From Rhodospirillaceae bacterium (GTDB lineage Bacteria; Pseudomonadota; Alphaproteobacteria; UBA11136): a DNA stretch of 7,545 nt. The DNA lies in assembly GCA_002686135.1 (NCBI GenBank), contig NZAO01000009.1, positions 15,604-23,148 of the forward strand, given 5' to 3'. Both the position numbers and the translations under genes were made by a program. The notes below the pieces were generated by a model. That model was not told the origin of the DNA. It searched no databases and saw only the letters and a list, made by a program, of their open reading frames with translations. Positions 1 to 6,188 of this stretch are shown piece by piece; the stretch's first letter is position 1, and the number at the start of each line of letters is the position of its first letter.

Positions 1-1434
1 TACCAGGAACAGGTGATACAGATCGCCCAGGTGCTCTCGGGCTATACCCTGGGCGGGGCCGATCTGCTGCGCCGCGCCATGGGCAAGAAGATCCAGTCGG
101 AAATGGATGCCCAGTGCAAGCATTTCGTGGAAGGGGCCATGGCCCGCGGCGTGCCCGAGGCCAAGGCCAACCGGATTTTCGATCAGGTCAACAAGTTCGC
201 CGGATACGGCTTCAATAAGAGCCACGCCGCGGCCTATGCCCTGGTGGCCTACCAGACGGCCTATCTCAAGGCCAATTACCCGGTGGCCTTCCTCGCCGCC
301 TCTATGACGCTGGACCTAGGTAATACCGACAAGCTCAACCTGTTCCGCCAGGAAATCGGCCGCCTCGGGCTCACTCTGCTGTCTCCCGACATCAACAAAT
401 CGGCTCCAGTCTTTTCCGTGGAGTTCCAGGACGACAACAGCCAGGCCATCCGCTATGCCCTGGCCGCCGTGCGTAATGTGGGGGAACAGGCCATGTGCGA
501 ACTGGTGGCCGAGCGCGAGGCCAACGGTCCTTTCCGCGACCTGGTGGACTTCGCGCGCCGCCTCGACCCCCGCGTGGCCAACAAGCGCCAGCTCGAATAC
601 TTGGTCTGGGCGGGGGCATTTGACTGCCTCGAGCCCAACCGCGCCCGCGCGTTGGCCGCCGTGGAGCCAATTATGCGTTTTGCCACCGCCGCGGCTCAGG
701 CCCGCGACAGCTCCCAGGAAAGCCTGTTCGGCGAGGCCGACGGGCTTTCCGACCAGGACCTGATCCTACCCGAGGCCGATGACTGGACCGTGACCGCCAA
801 GCTGGGTCACGAATTCGAGGCCCTGGGCTTCTTCCTGTCTTCCCATCCCCTGGAAATCTACGCCGCCTATCTCGATCGCCAGAAGGTGATCTCCAGCACC
901 CGCATTCCCGCTCATCTCGTCGAACATTCCGGCGACAGCCATGTGCGTCTGGCCGGGATCGTCACCTCGCGCAAGGAACGCACTTCGGCCAAGGGCAGCC
1001 GCTTCGCCTTTCTCGGCCTTTCCGATTCCGGCGGCGCCTACGAGGTGACGGTATTTTCCGAGGTGCTGTCGGCGTCCCGCCATTTGCTCGAGGTGGGGAC
1101 CGCCCTTATTTTGTCGGCGGAAGCCCGAATGGAAGGGGAGACCCTGCGCCTGACCGCAGGCCACATAGACGCCCTCGACAAGGCGGCGGCAAAGGGGCTC
1201 CAGGCGATCCGTGTCCATGTTGACGACGCGGCTGCCGCAGCCTCCCTGGAAGGGGTTCTGGCCAGCAAGAAGGGCGGCACCGGCAAGGTTAATGTGCTGG
1301 TACGGCTTCCCGGCAATGGCGATGGACGCCCCCGCGAGGCGGAGATTACCCTGGCCGAAGGCTATGCCCTGTCACCGGCGCTTTGCGCCGATCTGGCAAG
1401 CCTGCCCGGTATTGCCGGCGTGGAGGAAGGGTAG
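1..1434 (+). CDS. dnaE: DNA polymerase III subunit alpha, C-terminal part (5'-truncated by window)
   Basis: The alpha subunit is the catalytic polymerase of the replicative holoenzyme. The frame is open from base 1 (YQEQ...), so the gene starts upstream; about 477 C-terminal residues are visible against roughly 1150-1160 for the family. In order I see the end of the fingers region (GGADLLRRAMGKK, about nt 52-90; GYGFNKSHAAAYA, about nt 202-240), the helix-hairpin-helix region (about nt 420-650), and a QESLF pentapeptide at 715-729 where the family carries its internal beta-clamp binding motif (QADMF in E. coli). The LGHEFEALGFFLSSHP block follows, and then the OB-fold (VRLAGIVTSRKERT..., about nt 943-1075). 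The remaining C-terminal stretch, which binds tau in E. coli, is poorly conserved and rich in Ala and Gly. The catalytic PHP/palm part lies outside the window. The TAG stop at 1432-1434 falls inside the left arm of an inverted repeat. Confidence 0.97.
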   Translation, partial: YQEQVIQIAQVLSGYTLGGADLLRRAMGKKIQSEMDAQCKHFVEGAMARGVPEAKANRIFDQVNKFAGYGFNKSHAAAYALVAYQTAYLKANYPVAFLAASMTLDLGNTDKLNLFRQEIGRLGLTLLSPDINKSAPVFSVEFQDDNSQAIRYALAAVRNVGEQAMCELVAEREANGPFRDLVDFARRLDPRVANKRQLEYLVWAGAFDCLEPNRARALAAVEPIMRFATAAAQARDSSQESLFGEADGLSDQDLILPEADDWTVTAKLGHEFEALGFFLSSHPLEIYAAYLDRQKVISSTRIPAHLVEHSGDSHVRLAGIVTSRKERTSAKGSRFAFLGLSDSGGAYEVTVFSEVLSASRHLLEVGTALILSAEARMEGETLRLTAGHIDALDKAAAKGLQAIRVHVDDAAAAASLEGVLASKKGGTGKVNVLVRLPGNGDGRPREAEITLAEGYALSPALCADLASLPGIAGVEEG

Positions 1435-1520
1435 ATAACCAAAGAGACACGGAGGCACAGAGATAGAAAAAGAGAGGAGTTAAATTTCTCTTCTCGGAGT
1501 CTCTGTGGTTATCTACCCTT
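1427..1520. repeat. Long imperfect inverted repeat (REP/MITE-like hairpin) spanning the dnaE stop
   Basis: Arms 1427-1454 and 1493-1520 are reverse complements at 25 of 28 positions; the mismatched pairs are 1442/1505, 1449/1498 and 1451/1496. The intervening 38 bases are A/G-rich on the left and pyrimidine-rich on the right, and can add an inner stem (1470-1475 with 1487-1492). The core from AACC (1437) to GGTT (1510), with its repeated AGAGAC / CACAGAG / CTCTGTGG wording, resembles a palindromic intergenic repeat I recall from many unrelated bacterial genomes. I could not check that here. The arms reach about 10 bases beyond this core into dnaE, so the last Gly codon and the stop are in the left arm. 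TTTT at 1519-1522 follows the stem, so in RNA it may also end or protect the dnaE transcript. Confidence 0.8.
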
Positions 1521-1525
1521 TTGCC

Positions 1526-1554
1526 TTGCTATCCCTCGGCAATGGGGCTATATG
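1526..1554 (+). promoter_or_regulatory. Candidate sigma-70 promoter for rpsB
   Basis: TTGCTA (1526-1531) and TATATG (1549-1554) are separated by exactly 17 bases, and each matches its consensus hexamer at 4 of 6 positions. The pair sits just after the inverted repeat and would start a leader of about 130 bases before the rpsB ATG. A promoter is expected here because dnaE and rpsB are separated by 256 bases. The assignment is by eye, and alphaproteobacterial promoters are often degenerate. Confidence 0.4.
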
Positions 1555-1575
1555 GCCCTCCTTGTTAAATTCACA

Positions 1576-1666
1576 CGCGGAAATGCGGCCGCGGGGGACA
1601 TATCCCCAAGGTCCGCTCCGGTGTTCGGCGGGATGAAATACCCCCCGGATGTTCTTCCGCGGAGGT
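1576..1666 (+). promoter_or_regulatory. Structured rpsB 5' leader (possible S2 autoregulatory site)
   Basis: Several GC-rich stems can form in the leader: CGCGG/CCGCG (1576-1580 with 1589-1593), GGGGA-CATA-TCCCC (1594-1607), and a stem pairing 1624-1632 with 1641-1649 around one C·C mismatch and an 8-base loop. A full GGAGGT Shine-Dalgarno-like string at 1661-1666 lies 24 bases before the ATG, too far to serve it directly. In E. coli the rpsB-tsf leader is a known target of repression by S2. That this leader does the same is inference; no homology to a named RNA family was recognised. Confidence 0.35.
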
Positions 1667-1690
1667 CCAACCGGAAAAGGATACAAATTC

Positions 1691-2977
1691 ATGGCTTTGC
1701 CTAGCTTTACCATGCGCCAGCTACTTGAGGCCGGCGTTCACTTCGGTCATCACACCCGCCGCTGGAATCCGAAAATGGCGCCGTTTATCTTCGGCGTTCG
1801 CAACAAGATTCATATTATCGACCTCCAACAGACGGTTCCCATGCTCTATCGGGCGATGCAGGCGGCCCGTGACGTGTCCACCTCGGGCGGCCGGGTGCTC
1901 TTCGTCGGCACCAAGCGTCAGGCCTCCCGCCCCATTGCCGAGGCCGCCAAGCGCTGCGGCCAGTACTATGTCAACCACCGCTGGCTCGGCGGTATGCTGA
2001 CCAACTGGAAAACGGCGTCCGTCTCCATCCGCCGTCTGCGCGAGCTCGATGAATTGCTGACCAAGGATGATGTGGGCTTCACCAAGAAGGAATTGCTCAA
2101 GATCGAACGCGAGCGCGACAAGCTCGACCGCTCCCTGGGCGGCATCAGGGAGCTGGGCAGCCTTCCCGACATTCTTTTCGTGATCGACACGGTAAAGGAA
2201 TCCATTGCCGTCCAGGAAGCCAACAAGCTCGGCATTCCCGTAGTGGCGGTCATCGACAGCAATTCGAACCCCGACCACATCACCTATCCCATTCCCGGAA
2301 ACGACGATTCCATGCGCGCCATCGAGCTCTACTGTTCCTTGTTCGCCGATACCGTGCTCGACGGCCTCCAGGAGGCCGTTGCCGCTTCCGCCGGGGATGT
2401 GGGCGCCATGGAGGAAACGCTGATGGAGGTCTTGCCGGCGGAAACTCCCGCGAAAGAGTCCGAAAAAACGCCCGAGAAGGCGATTCCTAAAGCGGCTGTT
2501 GAAGAGACGCCTGCCGCTGCGGCGGCAGCACCTAAAGCGGCTGCGCCCGGGGTGGCGGCCGGGAAAGTGACGCTCGAAACGCCTCCAGTTTCCATGGCTC
2601 CTGTGGAAGAGCCCGCGGCGGCGGCGACAGAAATACCGCAAGAGAAAAAAGCGAAAGGGCCCAAGGTTGCCGCCAAGGAGATCCCTGCCAGGAAGGCGAC
2701 CCCGAAGAAAGAAACCAAGAAGGCCGCCCCCATGAAGGAGGCCGAGAAAGACGGGGAAAAGAAGGTTCCAGAGAAAAAAGTCCCCGCCAAGAAGACTGCT
2801 CCCAAGAGAGAGGCCACGAAGAAAGAGGCCAAAAAAGCGCTCCCTAAGGCCGGCGTCAAGAAGAAAGCCCCCGCCAGAAAGGCAGATAAGGACGACAAGA
2901 AATCCGCCGCCGAGAAGGGCGCGGAGGAGGCTTCGAAAAAGAAATCCGCTGTTAAAAATAAGGACAAGAAGTCCTGA
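1691..2977 (+). CDS. rpsB: 30S ribosomal protein S2 with long Ala/Pro- then Lys-rich C-terminal extension
   Basis: S2 is a late-binding small-subunit protein needed for S1 docking. The protein is 428 aa against the usual 240-260. Residues 1 to about 230 are a complete S2 fold, opening [20 protein letters not shown] and including the [34 protein letters not shown] and SNSNPD blocks. Residues about 233-316 are Ala/Pro/Glu-rich and residues 317-428 are highly basic (39 Lys in 112 by my count) with repeated KK-x-P/A units like histone H1 or AlgP tails. The start at 1691 gives the family N-terminus and has AAAAGGA at 1675-1681. An in-frame ATG at 1649 would add 14 unrelated residues and lacks a ribosome site. 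The tail stays in frame, shows no frameshift, and uses codons like its neighbours, so it is probably native. tsf follows after 75 bases, as in most bacteria. Confidence 0.97.
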   Translation: MALPSFTMRQLLEAGVHFGHHTRRWNPKMAPFIFGVRNKIHIIDLQQTVPMLYRAMQAARDVSTSGGRVLFVGTKRQASRPIAEAAKRCGQYYVNHRWLGGMLTNWKTASVSIRRLRELDELLTKDDVGFTKKELLKIERERDKLDRSLGGIRELGSLPDILFVIDTVKESIAVQEANKLGIPVVAVIDSNSNPDHITYPIPGNDDSMRAIELYCSLFADTVLDGLQEAVAASAGDVGAMEETLMEVLPAETPAKESEKTPEKAIPKAAVEETPAAAAAAPKAAAPGVAAGKVTLETPPVSMAPVEEPAAAATEIPQEKKAKGPKVAAKEIPARKATPKKETKKAAPMKEAEKDGEKKVPEKKVPAKKTAPKREATKKEAKKALPKAGVKKKAPARKADKDDKKSAAEKGAEEASKKKSAVKNKDKKS

Positions 2978-2993
2978 TGCAGTAAATTTTTTG

Positions 2994-3016
2994 CTGATAT
3001 TATACTTATATATCAG
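2994..3016 (+). promoter_or_regulatory. AT-rich hairpin and possible -10 box between rpsB and tsf
   Basis: CTGATAT (2994-3000) and ATATCAG (3010-3016) form a perfect 7-base-pair stem around a 9-base loop, followed by a T-rich but interrupted run (3017-3030). The loop start holds TATACT (3001-3006), a 5/6 match to a -10 box, but the position 17 bases upstream (TGCAGT, 2978-2983) is a poor -35. It could be a weak attenuator between rpsB and tsf, a secondary tsf promoter, or an mRNA processing site. The strongly AT-rich character stands out in this GC-rich region. Confidence 0.3.
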
Positions 3017-3052
3017 TGTATTGTTTTATTATGTTCGTGACGAGGATTAGAA

Positions 3053-3979
3053 ATGGCTGAGATCACGGCATCGCTGGTTAAAGAGCTCCGCGACAAGACC
3101 GGCGTCGGCATGATGGATTGCAAACAGGCCTTGAGCGAGAACGATGGCGACCTCGAGGCGGCGGTTGACTGGCTGCGTAAAAAGGGCATGGCGGCGGCGG
3201 ACAAAAAGTCGGGACGCATCGCCGCGGAAGGCCTGATTGGAGTCGCCATAAAGGGCAACGTGGGCGCGCTGGTAGAAGTGAACGCCGAAACCGATTTTGT
3301 TTCCCGCAACGACGTTTTCCAGGCCTATGTGCGGACGGTGACTGGTCTCGCCCTGGAAAAGGGCGATGACCTTTCGTCGTTGCTGGCCGGGGAGTGTCCC
3401 GAATCCGGGCGCAGCGTGGAAGAGGAACTCACCCATCTGATCGCCACCATTGGCGAGAACATGAGCCTTCGCCGCGCTGCCCGCCTTCAGGTAGAAGATG
3501 GAGTGATGGCCAGTTATATCCACAATTCGGTAGTACCCAGCATGGGGCGTATCGGGGTTCTGGTGGGGCTATCGTCACCCGGCGACAAGGAAAAACTGTC
3601 CGATCTGGGAAAACAGGTGGCCATGCACGTGGCCGCCGCCAATCCGCAATCGGTGGGCCAGGATGATCTCGATCCCGAGCTCATAGAACGCGAGCGCGCT
3701 ATTCTCGTCGAACAGGCCCGCGCCAGTGGCAAGCCCGAGGATATCATCGGCAAGATGGTGGAAGGCCGTCTCCGCAAATTCTTCGAGGAGGTGGTGCTGC
3801 TCGATCAGACCTTTGTTATCGACGGCGAAAGCAAGGTGAGTCAGGCCATTGCCGAGGCCGCTAAGGACATGGGTGCCGAGGTAACCATCACCGGATTCAT
3901 GCGCTTTGTGCTGGGTGAGGGCGTGGAGCGTAAGGAAGAGGATTTCGCTGCCGAGGTGGCCGCCGCCGCGGGCACCTGA
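3053..3979 (+). CDS. tsf: Elongation factor Ts (EF-Ts)
   Basis: EF-Ts is the nucleotide exchange factor that recharges EF-Tu with GTP in the cytoplasm. The 308-residue protein is full length for the family. The N-terminal UBA-like module includes [19 protein letters not shown] (residues about 9-27). The EF-Tu contact motif TDFVSRND is at residues 80-87; Asp81 and Phe82 correspond to the Asp80/Phe81 pair that enters EF-Tu in E. coli. The core dimerisation region follows, with [32 protein letters not shown] and a C-terminal [21 protein letters not shown] block. The ATG is preceded by GAGGA (3042-3046) at 6-base spacing. It lies downstream of rpsB, its usual partner, and is probably co-transcribed with it. 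Confidence 0.98.
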   Translation: MAEITASLVKELRDKTGVGMMDCKQALSENDGDLEAAVDWLRKKGMAAADKKSGRIAAEGLIGVAIKGNVGALVEVNAETDFVSRNDVFQAYVRTVTGLALEKGDDLSSLLAGECPESGRSVEEELTHLIATIGENMSLRRAARLQVEDGVMASYIHNSVVPSMGRIGVLVGLSSPGDKEKLSDLGKQVAMHVAAANPQSVGQDDLDPELIERERAILVEQARASGKPEDIIGKMVEGRLRKFFEEVVLLDQTFVIDGESKVSQAIAEAAKDMGAEVTITGFMRFVLGEGVERKEEDFAAEVAAAAGT

Positions 3980-3984
3980 GTCCT

Positions 3985-4003
3985 CCCGCGTCCTTTGCGC
4001 GGG
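3985..4003 (+). terminator. Short GC hairpin just after tsf
   Basis: CCCGCG (3985-3990) and CGCGGG (3998-4003) form a perfect 6-base-pair stem with a 7-base loop, starting 6 bases after the tsf stop. No T-run follows it, so it is not a typical intrinsic terminator. It may protect the 3' end of a processed rpsB-tsf mRNA or pause RNA polymerase. Confidence 0.3.
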
Positions 4004-4028
4004 GCACCAAGAAAAGCCATCCCCAGAG

Positions 4029-4073
4029 ATGATTTCCATGGGTGATTTCTGCGGGCGCAAGCTTCTGGAATAA
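4029..4073 (+). other. Possible 14-codon leader ORF upstream of pyrH (unproven)
   Basis: An ATG at 4029 (with a second in-frame ATG at 4038) reads MISMGDFCGRKLLE and stops at TAA (4071-4073), 8 bases before the paired hairpins that precede pyrH. No convincing ribosome site precedes it, only AGAG directly before the ATG, and an ORF of this length is expected by chance. It is listed because its position before a hairpin and a T-run resembles leader-peptide attenuation. Translation is unproven. Confidence 0.12.
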
Positions 4074-4081
4074 TGTATGTT

Positions 4082-4111
4082 CCCTGGTAACAGGGTGAAA
4101 AACCTTTTTTT
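4082..4111 (+). terminator. Alternative hairpins plus T7 run before pyrH (candidate attenuator)
   Basis: CCCTG-GTAA-CAGGG (4082-4095) is a perfect 5-base-pair stem closing a GNRA-type tetraloop. A second stem, AGGGT (4092-4096) with ACCTT (4102-4106) around GAAAA, contains one G-U pair and runs straight into T residues (4105-4111 is T7). The two stems share 4092-4095 and cannot form together. The second looks like a weak intrinsic terminator and the first like its competitor. If it were fully efficient, pyrH would need a promoter in the 23 bases that remain, and I see none, so read-through or control seems more likely than a hard stop. Confidence 0.35.
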
Positions 4112-4134
4112 GTCACTGTGTCGGGGGCAACCGC

Positions 4135-4887
4135 GTGGACTCCACCGTGCCTGAATCAATCCTTTCCCCGGATACTAGATACGGCCGTATCCTGTTAAAA
4201 CTGTCCGGCGAAGCCCTTATGGGCGAGGATAAATACGGCGTCAATTCGGACACCGTCAACCGCATCGCCGGAGAAATCGCCGCCGTCCACAAGCTCGGCG
4301 TCGAGATTGCCCTGGTGGTGGGAGGTGGGAACATTTTCCGGGGAATCTCTGGCGCTGCCGATGGCATGGAACGGGCCACGGCCGATTACATGGGCATGCT
4401 GGCTACTGTCATTAACGCCCTGTCCCTGCAAAATGCCCTGGAAAAGACGGGTGTGGCCACTCGCGTTCTTTCCGCCATCCCCATGCGGGCGGTGTGCGAA
4501 CCCTATATCCGCCGTCGCGCCGAGCGCCATATGGAACGCGGCAGGATCGTCATTTTCGCTGCCGGAACCGGTAATCCCTTTTTCACCACGGATACCGCCG
4601 CCGCCCTGCGCGCTTCGGAAATGGGCTGTCAGGCGCTGTTCAAAGCGACCAAGGTAGATGGCGTCTACAACACTGATCCCGTGAAAGACCCGAAAGCCAA
4701 GCGTTTCAACACCCTGAGCTATCTCGATGTGCTTTCCCGCGATCTCAAAGTGATGGATGCGGCAGCAATTTCCCTTGCACGAGAAAATAATATTTCCATT
4801 CTGGTATTCTCCATCCATACCCCCGGCGCATTTGCCGAAGTGATCCGGGGTAATGGTACATTCACCGTCATCAGCGAAAAGGGTTGA
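4135..4887 (+). CDS. pyrH: Uridylate kinase (UMP kinase)
   Basis: PyrH phosphorylates UMP to UDP with ATP, the step that feeds UTP, CTP and UDP-sugars. Bacterial PyrH is a hexamer of the amino acid kinase fold, usually activated by GTP and inhibited by UTP. The protein is 250 aa, slightly over the usual 235-245 because of about 15 extra N-terminal residues. Visible motifs are [13 protein letters not shown] (from residue 18, phosphate-binding Lys22), GGGNIFRG (63-70), [36 protein letters not shown], and [12 protein letters not shown] near the nucleotide site. The GTG start at 4135 is chosen because GGGGG (4123-4127) lies 7 bases before it and a TGA at 4096-4098 closes the frame upstream. A second GTG at 4147 has no ribosome site. 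frr follows after 3 bases, so the two are probably translated in tandem. Confidence 0.97.
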   Translation: MDSTVPESILSPDTRYGRILLKLSGEALMGEDKYGVNSDTVNRIAGEIAAVHKLGVEIALVVGGGNIFRGISGAADGMERATADYMGMLATVINALSLQNALEKTGVATRVLSAIPMRAVCEPYIRRRAERHMERGRIVIFAAGTGNPFFTTDTAAALRASEMGCQALFKATKVDGVYNTDPVKDPKAKRFNTLSYLDVLSRDLKVMDAAAISLARENNISILVFSIHTPGAFAEVIRGNGTFTVISEKG

Positions 4888-4890
4888 AGG

Positions 4891-5448
4891 ATGACCGATT
4901 TTGATCTTTCCGACATCAATCGCCGCATGGACGGCGCGGTGGAAGTTCTGCGTAAGGAATTCGCGGGACTACGTACTGGCCGCGCCTCGGCCAGCTTACT
5001 GGAGCCGGTCATGGTGGATGCCTACGGCTCCGCCATGCCGATCCCCCAGGTTGGCACCATCAGTGTGCCGGAGCCCCGGCTGCTGACGGTTCAGGTATGG
5101 GACCAATCACTGGTTCAGGCCGTGGAGAAGGCGATCCAGGATGCCGATCTCGGGCTTAACCCCATGTCCGAGGGCCAGCTGGTGCGGGTTCCCATTCCCG
5201 ACTTGTCCGAGGAACGCCGCGTGGAAATTACGAAAATTGCCCATAAATACGCGGAACAGGCCCGTGTCTCGGTGCGCAACGTGCGCCGCGACGCCATGGA
5301 CAAGCTGAAGAAACAGGAAAAAGACGGGGACCTTTCCCAAGACGCCCATCACGACAAGGCCGACGAAGTACAGAAGCTCACCGATACCCATACCAAATCC
5401 ATCGACGAGATTCTCGAGAGCAAGGAAAAGGAAATCATGCAGGTCTGA
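4891..5448 (+). CDS. frr: Ribosome recycling factor
   Basis: RRF works with EF-G to split the post-termination ribosome so that subunits can be reused. At 185 aa it has exactly the usual length. The three-helix-bundle domain starts with [20 protein letters not shown] and ends with the long C-terminal helix ([20 protein letters not shown]..., then the helix to KEKEIMQV). Domain II in between includes [18 protein letters not shown] and the [15 protein letters not shown] turn. AAGGG at 4879-4883, inside the end of pyrH, lies 7 bases before the ATG, so the ribosome site overlaps the pyrH coding end. The TGA stop shares its A with the uppS ATG (TGATG), suggesting coupled translation. Confidence 0.98.
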   Translation: MTDFDLSDINRRMDGAVEVLRKEFAGLRTGRASASLLEPVMVDAYGSAMPIPQVGTISVPEPRLLTVQVWDQSLVQAVEKAIQDADLGLNPMSEGQLVRVPIPDLSEERRVEITKIAHKYAEQARVSVRNVRRDAMDKLKKQEKDGDLSQDAHHDKADEVQKLTDTHTKSIDEILESKEKEIMQV

Positions 5449-6188
5449 TGGTCATGGAACCCGCACCCAGACATGACGACCCGCCTTCTCCTCCGGCGCA
5501 TGTGGCCATCATCATGGATGGCAACGGACGCTGGGCACGGGAACGCCATCTTCCGCGAATCGCCGGGCACAAGCGGGGCGCGGAAACTCTGCGCAAAGTT
5601 CTCATCGCCGCCGGGGAACTGGGAATCGCCTATCTGACTGTCTACGGCTTTTCCTCGGAAAACTGGCGTCGCCCGGCTGACGAGGTGGACGAACTGATGA
5701 GCCTCCTGCGTCACTATCTGTGCAGCGAGCTGGCCGAACTGCATGCCAACGGGGTGCGGGTGCGCGTCATTGGCGACAGGGGACGGCTGCACAAGGACAT
5801 CATCGCCCTGGTGGAAGACGCCGAAAGGCAGACTCAGGACAACACCGTGCTTCATTTTACTCTGGCGCTGAGCTATGGCAGCCGCCACGAGATCGTCGAG
5901 GCGGTGCGCCGCTTCGCCCAGCAAGCAGCCACGGGCGACCTTGATCCAGAGAATATTTCGGAAGAGGATTTCACCGCTCATCTTTCCACGGCGGGCATAC
6001 CAGATCCCGATCTTGTCATCCGAACCAGCGGTGAGATGCGGCTTTCTAACTTTCTTTTGTGGCAGTCGGCCTACGCCGAACTGGTCTTTACCGAAAAGCT
6101 GTGGCCGGATTTCTGCAAACAGGACCTCACGGACGCCATCTCCGAATTCCGCCAGCGTGAACGACGTTACGGGGCAACCGGTGTTTGA
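5448..6188 (+). CDS. uppS: Isoprenyl transferase (di-trans,poly-cis-undecaprenyl-diphosphate synthase)
   Basis: UppS adds isopentenyl units in cis to farnesyl diphosphate, giving the C55 lipid carrier for peptidoglycan and other surface glycans. The protein is 246 aa, the normal length. HVAIIMDGNGRWA holds the catalytic Asp at residue 24 (Asp26 in E. coli). HKRGAETLRKVL, TVYGFSSENWRRP and LSYGSRHEI follow. R192-T-S-G-E-M-R198-L-S-N-F and Glu211 match the IPP/diphosphate and metal-binding residues (Arg194, Arg200, Glu213 in E. coli). Thus all key residues I can place are present. The chosen ATG overlaps the frr stop by one base; a second ATG at 5454 would drop two residues and is also possible. 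cdsA begins within its last bases. Its substrates come from the MEP pathway that dxr starts. Confidence 0.96.
   Translation: MVMEPAPRHDDPPSPPAHVAIIMDGNGRWARERHLPRIAGHKRGAETLRKVLIAAGELGIAYLTVYGFSSENWRRPADEVDELMSLLRHYLCSELAELHANGVRVRVIGDRGRLHKDIIALVEDAERQTQDNTVLHFTLALSYGSRHEIVEAVRRFAQQAATGDLDPENISEEDFTAHLSTAGIPDPDLVIRTSGEMRLSNFLLWQSAYAELVFTEKLWPDFCKQDLTDAISEFRQRERRYGATGV

Noticed and set aside
1649..1690. Upstream in-frame ATG that would make S2 442 residues
   Set aside because: The family N-terminus begins at the ATG at 1691, the extra 14 residues match nothing known, and no ribosome site precedes 1649.
1513..1713. 66-codon - strand frame in the dnaE-rpsB spacer
   Set aside because: It overlaps the inverted repeat, the candidate promoter and the rpsB start, shows no recognisable domain, and I see no ribosome site for it.
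1721..2641. Open frame of 306 codons on the - strand opposite rpsB
   Set aside because: It lies wholly antisense to the clearly conserved S2 gene, its composition is that of a complement frame of GC-rich coding DNA, and no family motif was recognised.
2329..2967. 212-codon - strand frame with hydrophobic, Phe/Ala-rich segments that looks like a membrane protein
   Set aside because: It is the complement of the Lys-rich S2 tail: AAG/AAA codons read as CTT/TTT, giving Leu and Phe. The hydrophobicity is an artefact.
4030..4049. Short direct repeat TGATTTC (4030-4036 and 4043-4049) as a possible operator
   Set aside because: Seven bases repeated once at 13-base spacing is easily chance, and there is no promoter nearby strong enough to give it meaning.
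4046..4074. AATAAT (4069-4074) as a -10 box for pyrH
   Set aside because: The -10 matches well, but TTTCTG 17 bases upstream matches only 2 of 6 positions of a -35 box, so the pair is too weak to annotate.
4110..4138. TTGTCA at 4110-4115 as a -35 box for pyrH
   Set aside because: No -10-like hexamer occurs 16-18 bases downstream, and the start point would fall inside the pyrH coding region.
5875..6180. cdsA frame open far back into uppS, suggesting a 373-residue protein
   Set aside because: The upstream part is basic, Pro/Ser/Arg-rich shadow of uppS. CdsA proteins are about 270-285 residues, which fits the GTG at 6181.
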